Source: Rhizobium sp. Q54
Lineage (GTDB): Bacteria > Pseudomonadota > Alphaproteobacteria > Rickettsiales > UBA1997
DNA length: 6,041 bases
Direction of reading: 5' to 3'
NCBI GenBank assembly: GCA_945865745.1
Contig: CAMBFP010000069.1
Coordinates: forward strand, 1-6,041
In this document: positions 1-5,991 of the stretch, in pieces
Layout of the letters: the number at the start of each line of letters is the position of its first letter
Numbering within the stretch: position 1 is the first letter of the stretch
Position numbers and translations under genes: made by a program
Notes under the pieces: model-generated
Seen by the model: the letters and a program-made list of their open reading frames with translations, nothing else
Databases searched by the model: none
What the model was told of the DNA's origin: nothing

Positions 1-1106
1 TTGTTTCTCTTCTGCTTGGTTTCGAGTTTTAAAATTTCCAATTTAACCAATTTTTGAATTATCGAGTTAGCGGTGTTGTAGCTAACATTGAGCGATTTTT
101 GTAGCTCTGTGACGCTAATCACTGGAAATTGAAATAAGGTCTCCAGCGCTTGATTGGCTTGGCTTTCTGGCAAGCTGAAATCTTTTGAGTTGATGATTTT
201 TTTACTTAACCGCTCTTCTAACTTCTCAATTTCTTTCGCTTTTTTGTAAGCGTCTTTTGCGCTTTCTTTGATTGCCTTTAGGTAAAAAGAAATCCACCCC
301 TCGAAATCGCCTTTAGTTCTAACCGCATCAAGTTTTTGGTAATATTTAGCGTGATGTTTTTTGAAATAAGTCGACGGGTAAAGAATTGGCGCGTGAATCA
401 CTTTTTCTTCCAAAAGCATCAACACAATCAGCAGTCTGCCGATGCGACCATTGCCATCTAAAAAAGGGTGAATGGTTTCAAACTGAATATGCGCCAAGCC
501 TGCTTTGATTAAGGCTGGTAAAGATTTGTCGTTGTTGATGAATTTTTCTAAATCGGCAATCAGCTCTTCAATTTTATTTGCTGGAGGTGGAGTTAGTTTG
601 CCGACCTTCACAGATTGCTTGCGGTAACTTCCGGGATTTGCTTTTTCACCATCGCCACCAGTCATTAAGGCCTTGTGAGCTGCTAAAATTACTCGTGACA
701 CAATTGGAAATCCTTGCTTCTGAGTTAGCTCTAAAGCCGCATCTAAAGCCTTGTTGTAGTTCAAAACCAATTGAGTCTGCTTGCTATTTTTTGAGCCGCT
801 TGAGGTGGCAGAAACTTCGCTGGTAAAGACATCAACCATCGTTGTGTGAATGCCTTCAATTGCGGAAGAAAGCAGCGCTTCTTTCAAGCAATAAGCTTTG
901 ATGAATCTCCCAATGTTTGGCAGCCTGTCAGCCATTTCATTCAGGCGACCCAAAGCCTGCATTGCTTGCCCATAAAGCTCGATTAGCTCAGCGTTAAAAT
1001 CAAAAGGTGGATTGTGGGGTGGTAATGGGTTTGGAATGAAATAATCTAGCTCGCCAAGTTTTTGGTAAGTGCCGGTTCGGCGTTGATTAATAAGCGCTTG
1101 GGTCAT
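1..1106 (-). CDS. Fic family protein (protein adenylyltransferase), class II, 3' end cut by window edge
   Basis: Fic enzymes transfer AMP (rarely another nucleotide moiety) from a nucleotide to a hydroxyl side chain of a target protein; the target here is unknown. The reading frame is open for 368 codons from the ATG at 1106 to the left edge, with no stop, so the C-terminus is missing. The catalytic motif HPFLDGNGRIGR is complete at residues 213-224, with the general-base His213, metal-binding Asp217 and the phosphate-binding Gly/Arg positions. An inhibitory motif of the [S/T]xxxE[G/N] type, SSAIEG, sits at 80-85 before the Fic core, which defines class II; Glu84 should restrain activity. A target-docking flap fits residues 158-170 (PGSYRKQ). 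Residues about 318-368 form a winged-helix-like region, the usual tail of this architecture, and I estimate roughly 20 residues are lost. No Shine-Dalgarno is evident. An inverted repeat lies 15 bp upstream of the start. Family assignment is firm; substrate is not. Confidence 0.95.
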   Translation of the reverse strand, partial: MTQALINQRRTGTYQKLGELDYFIPNPLPPHNPPFDFNAELIELYGQAMQALGRLNEMADRLPNIGRFIKAYCLKEALLSSAIEGIHTTMVDVFTSEVSATSSGSKNSKQTQLVLNYNKALDAALELTQKQGFPIVSRVILAAHKALMTGGDGEKANPGSYRKQSVKVGKLTPPPANKIEELIADLEKFINNDKSLPALIKAGLAHIQFETIHPFLDGNGRIGRLLIVLMLLEEKVIHAPILYPSTYFKKHHAKYYQKLDAVRTKGDFEGWISFYLKAIKESAKDAYKKAKEIEKLEERLSKKIINSKDFSLPESQANQALETLFQFPVISVTELQKSLNVSYNTANSIIQKLVKLEILKLETKQKRN

Positions 1107-1121
1107 TTATGAAATTATCTT

Positions 1122-1163
1122 AAACTGAAATAAGAGCGTAACTTGTCTTTCTTATTTCAATTT
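1122..1163. promoter_or_regulatory. Inverted repeat upstream of fic, candidate operator
   Basis: TGAAATAAGA at 1126-1135 is matched by its exact reverse complement TCTTATTTCA at 1150-1159, with 14 bp between. Allowing one mismatch, the arms extend to 14 bp (1122-1135 and 1150-1163). Arm centres are 24 bp apart, a little over two helical turns, and the nearer arm lies 15 bp from the fic ATG. A third related copy, TGAGATAAGG (8 of 10 matches), lies at 1176-1185. Position and symmetry suit a repressor site, plausibly for the winged-helix tail of the Fic protein itself, but that link is inference. The long loop makes a terminator unlikely. Confidence 0.45.
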
Positions 1164-1185
1164 CCAAATTCTTTTTGAGATAAGG

Positions 1186-1399
1186 ACGGGTTTTTGAGTC
1201 GTTATTTTATTTTAGGAGCAAAAAACTCTCAGCCTTAATTTCCTACAAAGACTAGCAAGCGCAGTTGGCAAAGGATTAAATTTTTAATATTTGAAGCAGC
1301 TTTATCTCCAAAAGAATCTACCCCAGTAAGGCAACAATCGGGCCAGATTTATTACCGAAATTTGTGACTAGTTTCCCACCAGCGTCCCATGAGAGTTAG
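1186..1399. other. Intergenic stretch with no supported gene
   Basis: This fills the space between the fic upstream repeats and the end of the lysine-rich gene. I see no convincing hairpin terminator for the gene that ends at 1400. Several short stop-free stretches occur in the last 160 bp (for example about 24 codons on the minus strand ending near 1318, and about 34 codons on the plus strand over 1295-1398), but none has a start, ribosome binding site or recognisable motif. It may be decayed coding sequence, but I cannot name it. Confidence 0.3.
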
Positions 1400-2017
1400 T
1401 TATATTCGGCGACCTTCTTGATTCTTATAGACGCGACCGGCGTTAGCCTTTTCCGTTGAGTTGCCTGGCTTACAATCGCCTTTGTAAAGCTCTTTTATTG
1501 TTTTTGTAAGCTCTTCTGTTTCTTTTGTTTTGTCTTTTTTGCCATTTGTTGTTTCAAACAAATATATTGCGCCAACAGATTTGTTTTTACCCTCTTCATC
1601 AAATCCTTTTGATTTTAGATCCAGAACGCCAATTGCTCTCCACTGCCCGGGATTAAATCCCGTTTTGCCGTCTCCATTGCGACCGAGTATTTTTAGTTCA
1701 ACAAAATGCAGTTTATTTTTTTCGTCAGTTTCATTGTTTTTGGACTTCTTTTTATCTTTTGCATCTGAAGATCCAGTTCTGTCTTCTAGAATTTTTATTC
1801 CTTTTTCTCCTTTCATGCTAGCAAAGGTTGTATCCAATAACGCGTCATCCACCTTCTTTTTAATATCTTCACTAGAACTGGCGTCTTCAGATACGGCATA
1901 AACCATAAAAATAGGAACCACTCTTGTTGTACCATCGATTTTATCCTTAATTTCTCCGGCTTTGTTTTTTGAATCAAATTCAAGTTCCTGGCCGTTATAT
2001 TCTATTTTATATTTCAT
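1400..2017 (-). CDS. Lysine-rich hypothetical protein, 205 aa
   Basis: I do not recognise this protein. It has 35 lysines in 205 residues (about 17%) and many Asp/Glu, and no membrane segment or signal peptide, so it is probably soluble and cytoplasmic. Residues 1-80 look folded, with alternating hydrophobic positions including a VVPIFMVYAV segment at 33-42. Residues 85-102 are a charged, low-complexity linker (DAKDKKKSKNNETDEKNK). Residues 103-155 look folded again (FVELKILGRNGDG; FNPGQWRAIGVLDL; VGAIYLFET), and 159-190 is a Lys/Glu-rich, probably helical tail. The single cysteine is at 182. The ATG at 2017 is the only start giving the whole frame and has no clear ribosome binding site. It is divergent from the zinc-ribbon gene, sharing a 57-bp AT-rich gap, so the two may be co-regulated. 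The 123-codon frame opposite it is Ser/Pro/Phe-rich, as expected of antisense to Lys/Glu codons, which favours this strand. Confidence 0.65.
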   Translation of the reverse strand: MKYKIEYNGQELEFDSKNKAGEIKDKIDGTTRVVPIFMVYAVSEDASSSEDIKKKVDDALLDTTFASMKGEKGIKILEDRTGSSDAKDKKKSKNNETDEKNKLHFVELKILGRNGDGKTGFNPGQWRAIGVLDLKSKGFDEEGKNKSVGAIYLFETTNGKKDKTKETEELTKTIKELYKGDCKPGNSTEKANAGRVYKNQEGRRI

Positions 2018-2074
2018 AAATATTAGAAAATTTAGTTTGTTTACTTGAACAAAAACACGAAGAATTCAAAAAAA

Positions 2075-3349
2075 ATGATAGAGTGCAGAGATTGTAAAAA
2101 CAAAGTTAGTCAATTAGCAAAATCTTGCCCGCATTGCGGAATGCAAGAGCCGGGGAAGACAGAGAGAGAGGAGAGGCAAATTAGAATCCTCGGCAATTTG
2201 TTTGGGTGTTTGATGTGTTTAATTGGACTAATATATTTCTTCGAAGAAGGAGCGAAGGGAGTAATAGCCTCAATAGTGCCGTTTTATTGCGCCCTTTTAG
2301 CAATTCCCCGAACTGGAAGAATAATTAACAAATTTACAGAGCAAAAATATAAGTTCTCAATTTCGGGCAAATCAAAGTTGATTGTCTGCATCTTATTGTT
2401 TGCAATTACAGTAAAAATTCATCCTTCACCAGATTCGTCCACAAAAACGAATCAGCCACCAGAAGCGACAAAGCAAGGGCGAACTACAGAATTTACTTTC
2501 ATCGATGGATTAATGCCTGTTGACGTCTATTTAAATATGGAAAAGAGAGGCTTTCGTACAGAAAAAAATTTTATGGGGAGCGAATACGGCAACGTGTGGA
2601 CTAATAAAAAAGAAGAGTCGGGTATTGAGTACGAAGTTACCACTTTCAGCCACAATGCACACGGAGTAGAAAACGTCAGGGCAACCGCCTGGGTTGATAT
2701 GGTTAATAAGAGAATTGAGGCAGCCATTCCTTTCTTCAAATTTGCAGCATCTTTCCCTTACGAAAAATCCGAGCCAGAAAAAGCACAGAAGTGGGTTGAA
2801 GGTAATTTTAACAAAAACGGAGCAACTACCGCTATTGGGGGCGTAAGATTTACAATGCACGCTCCATCAGAAATGGTGAGGATACTGCTAATTGAGCCAA
2901 TTCAAGCGGGAGTAGCGGACAGGAACTTCACTAAATCTAATGTGACATGGGCTTTGCATGATTCTCCCCTGCTGGTAGCCGTTGAAATTGACGACTACAA
3001 TGGAGATATTCTGGAGTCTGGAGATTATAAAGCAGAGTTAAGAGATTATCAGGCGAACACAGCGGAGACTTTCGATGTTATTGTGGCGCAAAAAGAGCTC
3101 GCCCCTAGCGATTGTTTTTCGATTCTACGGGACGCCTACTCGGAATCTTACAAATCATCAATAGACTCAGAGACCTATTCTCACTACGCGATGGGAGGCA
3201 TGAGTGGCTCATCAGAAATCATAAGCCTTAAAAAAGGCGAATATATTCACATCATTCCTGGGACTTATTATTTAAATAAGATTGGCTCGCCACAAGAAAA
3301 CAAAACATCCGGGGTTTTCTATTTATCAAAAATAGTTCAGAAATTTTAG
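2075..3349 (+). CDS. Zinc-ribbon, three-helix membrane protein with a large C-terminal domain; function unknown
   Basis: With the ATG at 2075 the product has 424 residues. It opens directly with a zinc ribbon, Cys4-x2-Cys7-x10-Cys18-x2-Cys21 (CRDC and CPHC), a common N-terminal module in bacterial membrane proteins. Three hydrophobic segments follow at about 38-56, 61-78 and 100-114. If the ribbon is cytoplasmic, the remaining 300 residues are outside the membrane. After a Ser/Thr/Pro/Gln linker (118-137) comes an alpha/beta region, about 138-275, beginning FIDGLMPVDVYLNMEKRGF. A second, beta-rich region runs from about 288 to the end. I do not recognise either. A TTG in the same frame at 2045 would add ten residues but lies 27 bp from the divergent start and has no ribosome binding site. 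The ATG has a weak purine stretch (CGAAGAA) upstream and places the ribbon at the N-terminus as usual. No terminator is visible after the stop. Confidence 0.82.
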   Translation: MIECRDCKNKVSQLAKSCPHCGMQEPGKTEREERQIRILGNLFGCLMCLIGLIYFFEEGAKGVIASIVPFYCALLAIPRTGRIINKFTEQKYKFSISGKSKLIVCILLFAITVKIHPSPDSSTKTNQPPEATKQGRTTEFTFIDGLMPVDVYLNMEKRGFRTEKNFMGSEYGNVWTNKKEESGIEYEVTTFSHNAHGVENVRATAWVDMVNKRIEAAIPFFKFAASFPYEKSEPEKAQKWVEGNFNKNGATTAIGGVRFTMHAPSEMVRILLIEPIQAGVADRNFTKSNVTWALHDSPLLVAVEIDDYNGDILESGDYKAELRDYQANTAETFDVIVAQKELAPSDCFSILRDAYSESYKSSIDSETYSHYAMGGMSGSSEIISLKKGEYIHIIPGTYYLNKIGSPQENKTSGVFYLSKIVQKF

Positions 3350-3404
3350 TCCTAAAAAAATTTAATAAATCGAGAATGAGCAGAATAATTTTCTACGAGT
3401 AGCC

Positions 3405-3605
3405 ATGCAAACCAAACAAGAGTAAAGATATTGCAGAAATTGTAATTCAATTATGCCGTGTACAAAAAGGGTTACGCACCATGTTCTTCACTTTATTCCA
3501 TCAATTCTATCGACGGGATTCTGGGCGCTAATGTGGTTTTTTATCACGCTTTGCGGAGCTAGTGAAAAATTTTACTTCGTTAAATGTGGCCAGAAAATTA
3601 GCTAG
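3405..3605 (+). pseudogene. Decayed small zinc-ribbon/one-helix membrane protein
   Basis: Reading from the ATG at 3405 in one frame gives MQTKQE, a TAA at 3423-3425, then 59 residues to a TAG at 3603. After the internal stop comes RYCRNCNSIMPCTK with a CxxC knuckle at residues 10 and 13. Next are a His-rich turn (THHVLHF, 24-30), one hydrophobic helix (about 30-50: IPSILSTGFWALMWFFITL) and a tail KFYFVKCGQKIS at 55-66. This order of CxxC, helix with a G-W-x(3)-W core and CxxC matches, from memory, a widespread family of 60-80-residue zinc-ribbon membrane proteins of unknown function. The first cysteine of the second pair is replaced by Phe58, leaving only Cys61. The in-frame stop and the lost ligand point to a pseudogene. 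Initiation at the ATG at 3453 would remove the first knuckle. A base-calling error at the TAA is possible but would not restore the missing cysteine. Confidence 0.6.
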
Positions 3606-3606
3606 C

Positions 3607-3738
3607 TTACCTCTCCCTGCCTTTTCTTAAAAGACGATTAACCGAAAAAAAACTAATGTCGGTTTCGTTTGCGATGTCTCTTTAACTCAAGCCATCTTGT
3701 GACAGTTCGGCTACCCTCTCAGGCCCTAGATCTCCAAT
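3607..3738 (-). pseudogene. Decayed helix-turn-helix fragment (recombinase/transposase-like C-terminus)
   Basis: The minus-strand frame from 3738 to the TAA at 3607-3609 reads GPERVAELSQDGLS, a TAA at 3682-3684, then RDIANETDISFFSVNRLLRK and GRER. Ignoring the internal stop, this fits a homeodomain-like helix-turn-helix: helix 1 (ERVAELSQDG), the GLSxRDIA helix, the TDIS turn and a recognition helix ending SVNRLL. Modules of this kind occur at the C-terminus of serine recombinases and in transposases and small regulators; which of these it was cannot be told from 40 residues. One C-to-T change (CAA to TAA, Gln) would explain the internal stop. No start codon is seen upstream before the frame enters the acyltransferase gene, so the 5' part is missing. 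Its final stop lies one base from the stop of the convergent zinc-ribbon relic. Confidence 0.5.
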
Positions 3739-3739
3739 C

Positions 3740-5674
3740 TTAGAAACCGGATTTTATAAGAGCATTGAGCAGCTTAGAGCTGCCCGGAATGTTTAAATGA
3801 TGAGTGTCCCAATATAAAATATTTTTGGCATCTTTGCCATAACAGTAATCTTTGTCACAAAAAACTTGGGCACTATCAAAAACTTTTAGACGAGGATTTC
3901 TCTTCTGTATCTCCAGAATTATTTTGCGGTAAGCATGTTCACGCCCCAAGGACGAAGCCTTATCAATCTTACATTTTGAGGGCGGCTCTTTGTTGAGTAA
4001 TCGTGCTACGCAGGCCTTTGGATCGTAGGGCAGTTTTGGAGCGCTAATCACAAGAACCACATCTTTCCCCACTGAAATTAGCTCAGAAATAAAAAGGCCG
4101 AAGCCGGTTAAGAAAATTTCTTCAGAGCTTGATTTGCCATCATTGGCGAATTCATAACGAGCAAAATCTTTTTGCTCTGGTGAGTAAATATTTATCACAA
4201 CGGTTTTGATTTTTTTAAAATCTTTGACCGCATTTTTTATTTGCACTGCCAAATTCCTGCAATCATCAGTGGTAAATTTTTTGCTATTTGAGTAAGCATC
4301 AAAAGGTAGGCAGCTATTGGCCGCAATTAGCAGAGTTTTTAGCTTTACCTCGCCAAGATATGCGGCGCTGTTTAATGAAACCGCATGACTATCTCCAATA
4401 ATTAAGATTTCCGGCTGAGCAGAATTGGTAAGGCAAGAAATTTTGGAAAGATTAAGGCCGAGCACATCACAAGATCCGTCCGACTTTATCGCCTTATCTG
4501 GCCGATTTAAATCCTGAGCGTTTTTTTGGTAAACTCTTAAACTTTGTTTCTTGTAAAAATTATGAGTGACGAACCCCAAAAATATCATCGCCGCAAATAG
4601 GACAAGGGCCTTTTCCACCTGTCTCTTTCCAAGCCGAATTGGCTTTTCGACAAATTCATAAGTAAGCCAGGCAAGAAAAATCGAGACCAAAACAGCCAAC
4701 AACCTGATTAAAAGCGACGGAGTTTCTCCCTCGATTATCCGCGAAAAAGAAAGTATTGGCCAATGCCATAAATAGAGAGGATAGCTAATGAGCCCGAACC
4801 AAATCAGAAGTGGATTTTGTAGGAATTTGCGATTAAGCCAAGCATCGCTTCCAGCAAGAATGATTAGTGCCGCGCCAATTGTTGGCAATAATGCCCATGC
4901 GCCGGGGAAATTTTTGTCTCTACTTACCAGAAGAGTTGCAATGAAAATTAGGAAAAATCCAACAAAAGCAGTCGTATTTAGCAAATTCGCGCGCCCGATT
5001 TTTTTAACAAAATACAACTTAAGCAAATTCAGAAAATCAGATTTTTGATTTTTGAGTTGAGCAAGAAGAGATCCGACAAGAAGTTCCCAAAAGCGACTTT
5101 GCGGTAAGTAGAAAGCGACGCTTTTATTTTCGTAAGTTTTAAGTAGTCCGAAGAAAAACGAGGCGACTAAAATAAAACTTGTTATGCGCAAGATGCTCAG
5201 CTTTCTTTTCCAGGCGCACCACAGAAGTAATGGCCAGATAATGTAGAACTGCTCTTCAATCGCCAGCGACCAAAGATGCAATAACGGCTTATCTTCCGAA
5301 GCGCCGTTAAAATAATCACTGCTTTCTTTTAAAAGATTAAAATTTGAGACGAAGTAAGAACTGCGCGAAATATGCTTGTTCAGCTGCTTGAATTCATCAG
5401 GAAACAAGACAAGCCAACCAAAGGCAAAGCAAGAAATCAGAACCAGTAGTAATGCAGGAAATATACGCCGAACGCGACGACTATAAAAATCTAGAAATCT
5501 GAAACTATCTGATTCCAAGTTCTTTAAAATTATTGTTGAGATCAAGAACCCGGAAATCACAAAAAAAATATCAACACCTACAAATCCACCGCCAAAGCCA
5601 ATAGCGTGAAACCCTACAACCAGAAGAATGGCAACAGCTCGGAGACCATCAATATCCCCGCGATATTTAGACAT
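3740..5674 (-). CDS. Acyltransferase 3 family membrane O-acyltransferase with C-terminal SGNH domain
   Basis: Proteins of this OafA-like architecture O-acetylate (or otherwise O-acylate) cell-surface or exported glycans such as O-antigen. The membrane domain carries the acyl group across and the periplasmic SGNH domain is thought to help deliver it. The 644-residue product is full length for the class. The membrane domain (about 1-370) has the conserved opening RGDIDGLRAVAIL (5-17), His23, DIFFVISGFL (35-44), RRVRRIFPAL (66-75), SLAIEEQFYIIWPL (136-149), SYPLYLWHWPI (297-307) and VEKPIR (342-347). About ten hydrophobic helices are visible. The SGNH domain (about 420-644) has block I GDSH (427-430) with the nucleophile Ser429, and block V as DTHHLN with Asp623 and His626. 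Paired cysteines in this part fit an extracytoplasmic location. The ATG at 5674 places the conserved N-terminus at residue 5; no clear ribosome binding site precedes it. It stands 86 bp downstream of tRNA-Arg on the same strand. The substrate is unknown. Confidence 0.95.
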   Translation of the reverse strand: MSKYRGDIDGLRAVAILLVVGFHAIGFGGGFVGVDIFFVISGFLISTIILKNLESDSFRFLDFYSRRVRRIFPALLLVLISCFAFGWLVLFPDEFKQLNKHISRSSYFVSNFNLLKESSDYFNGASEDKPLLHLWSLAIEEQFYIIWPLLLWCAWKRKLSILRITSFILVASFFFGLLKTYENKSVAFYLPQSRFWELLVGSLLAQLKNQKSDFLNLLKLYFVKKIGRANLLNTTAFVGFFLIFIATLLVSRDKNFPGAWALLPTIGAALIILAGSDAWLNRKFLQNPLLIWFGLISYPLYLWHWPILSFSRIIEGETPSLLIRLLAVLVSIFLAWLTYEFVEKPIRLGKRQVEKALVLFAAMIFLGFVTHNFYKKQSLRVYQKNAQDLNRPDKAIKSDGSCDVLGLNLSKISCLTNSAQPEILIIGDSHAVSLNSAAYLGEVKLKTLLIAANSCLPFDAYSNSKKFTTDDCRNLAVQIKNAVKDFKKIKTVVINIYSPEQKDFARYEFANDGKSSSEEIFLTGFGLFISELISVGKDVVLVISAPKLPYDPKACVARLLNKEPPSKCKIDKASSLGREHAYRKIILEIQKRNPRLKVFDSAQVFCDKDYCYGKDAKNILYWDTHHLNIPGSSKLLNALIKSGF

Positions 5675-5760
5675 GAACTGCTTATTAATTTTTTTCCACG
5701 ATAGTTGGGGAAGGCAGAAAAATTGGGCGCATGGGATAAAAAACTTGCCTAACCCGAAAG

Positions 5761-5837
5761 TGGTGCACCCGACAGGAGTCGAACCTGTAACCTTCTGATC
5801 CGTAGTCAGATACTCTATCCAGTTGAGCTACGGGTGC
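5761..5837 (-). tRNA. tRNA-Arg (anticodon ACG)
   Basis: The minus strand folds into a complete 77-nt cloverleaf. The acceptor stem GCACCCG (5837-5831) pairs with CGGGTGC (5771-5765), followed by discriminator A and an encoded CCA (5763-5761). The D stem is GCTC/GAGT with loop AACTGGATA. The anticodon arm is TCTGA, loop CTACGGA, TCAGA, giving anticodon ACG, read as inosine-CG after deamination to decode CGU, CGC and CGA. The variable loop is AGGTT, and the T arm is ACAGG, TTCGACT, CCTGT. All stems pair, with one G-T at the base of the D stem. The gene looks functional. The first 19 nt of the gene are duplicated 154 bp upstream of it. Confidence 0.97.
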
Positions 5838-5887
5838 ATAATTATAAACGCTTCGTCGCTTTTCTCGCTTTCGCTCGAAGACGACTC
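5819..5887. repeat. 69-bp direct repeat, copy 1 (contains the 5' end of tRNA-Arg)
   Basis: Bases 5819-5887 are identical to 5973-6041, an offset of 154 bp. The copy covers the first 19 nt of tRNA-Arg (acceptor 5' strand, D stem and most of the D loop) and 50 bp of 5' flank. The flank is an AT-rich stretch with a perfect TATAAT on the minus strand (5846-5841), then a CG/TTC-rich stretch in which CTTCG (5851-5855) and CGAAG (5876-5880) can pair. Identity with copy 2 starts at 5819; the preceding bases differ. Confidence 0.95.
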
Positions 5888-5972
5888 ACGCCAGGGCAAA
5901 GACTAGCTTTGCCCGCTATTCCTTTAAAATGCTTTCGCATTTTATTGCGCCTTTAGCGCAACCACTCATAGC
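5888..5972. repeat. 85-bp spacer with three perfect stem-loops
   Basis: Between the two direct-repeat copies are three perfect inverted repeats. GGGCAAAG/CTTTGCCC (5894-5914) has an 8-bp stem and loop ACTAG. TAAAATGC/GCATTTTA (5925-5944) has an 8-bp stem and loop TTTC, which is GAAA on the minus strand, a stable GNRA tetraloop. TTGCGC/GCGCAA (5945-5961) has a 6-bp stem and loop CTTTA. The second and third abut with no gap. None is followed by a T-run on either strand, so they are not ordinary intrinsic terminators. There is no coding potential. Confidence 0.8.
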
Positions 5973-5991
5973 CCAGTTGAGCTACGGGTGC
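5945..5991 (-). pseudogene. tRNA-Arg 5' fragment
   Basis: The second repeat copy carries the first 19 nt of tRNA-Arg (5991-5973 on the minus strand). The D-stem partner GAGT is present at 5967-5964, with an 11-nt loop instead of 9. A hairpin then stands where the anticodon arm would be (TTGCG, 7-nt loop CTAAAGG, CGCAA; 5961-5945). No T arm and no acceptor 3' strand follow, so it cannot make a tRNA. It is a truncated duplicate of the neighbouring gene; the anticodon-like hairpin may be chance. Confidence 0.55.

Noticed and set aside
578..826. Open frame of 82 codons on the plus strand
   Set aside because: It is antisense to the fic gene, whose minus-strand frame carries complete Fic motifs.
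1530..1901. Open frame of 123 codons on the plus strand
   Set aside because: Its Ser/Pro/Phe-rich composition is what antisense to a Lys/Glu-rich gene gives; no domain and no ribosome binding site.
2527..2860. Two open frames (70 and 109 codons) on the minus strand
   Set aside because: Both lie inside the zinc-ribbon membrane gene and show no family features.
3640..3664. AACCGA/TCGGTT inverted repeat with an A-run, possible terminator
   Set aside because: Only a 6-bp stem with a 13-nt loop, and no T-run follows the stem on either strand; the bases are explained by codons of the helix-turn-helix relic.
4788..5048. Open frame of 86 codons on the plus strand
   Set aside because: Antisense to a conserved acyltransferase gene.
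5738..5761. Possible terminator after tRNA-Arg: T-run at 5743-5738 (minus) behind an ACTT/AAGT stem
   Set aside because: The stem is only 4 bp with an 11-nt loop and uses the last base of the tRNA CCA end; too weak to call.
5841..5846. Perfect TATAAT on the minus strand upstream of tRNA-Arg
   Set aside because: It ends only 3 nt before the mature tRNA 5' end, so transcription would start inside the tRNA, and no -35 box sits at the right spacing.
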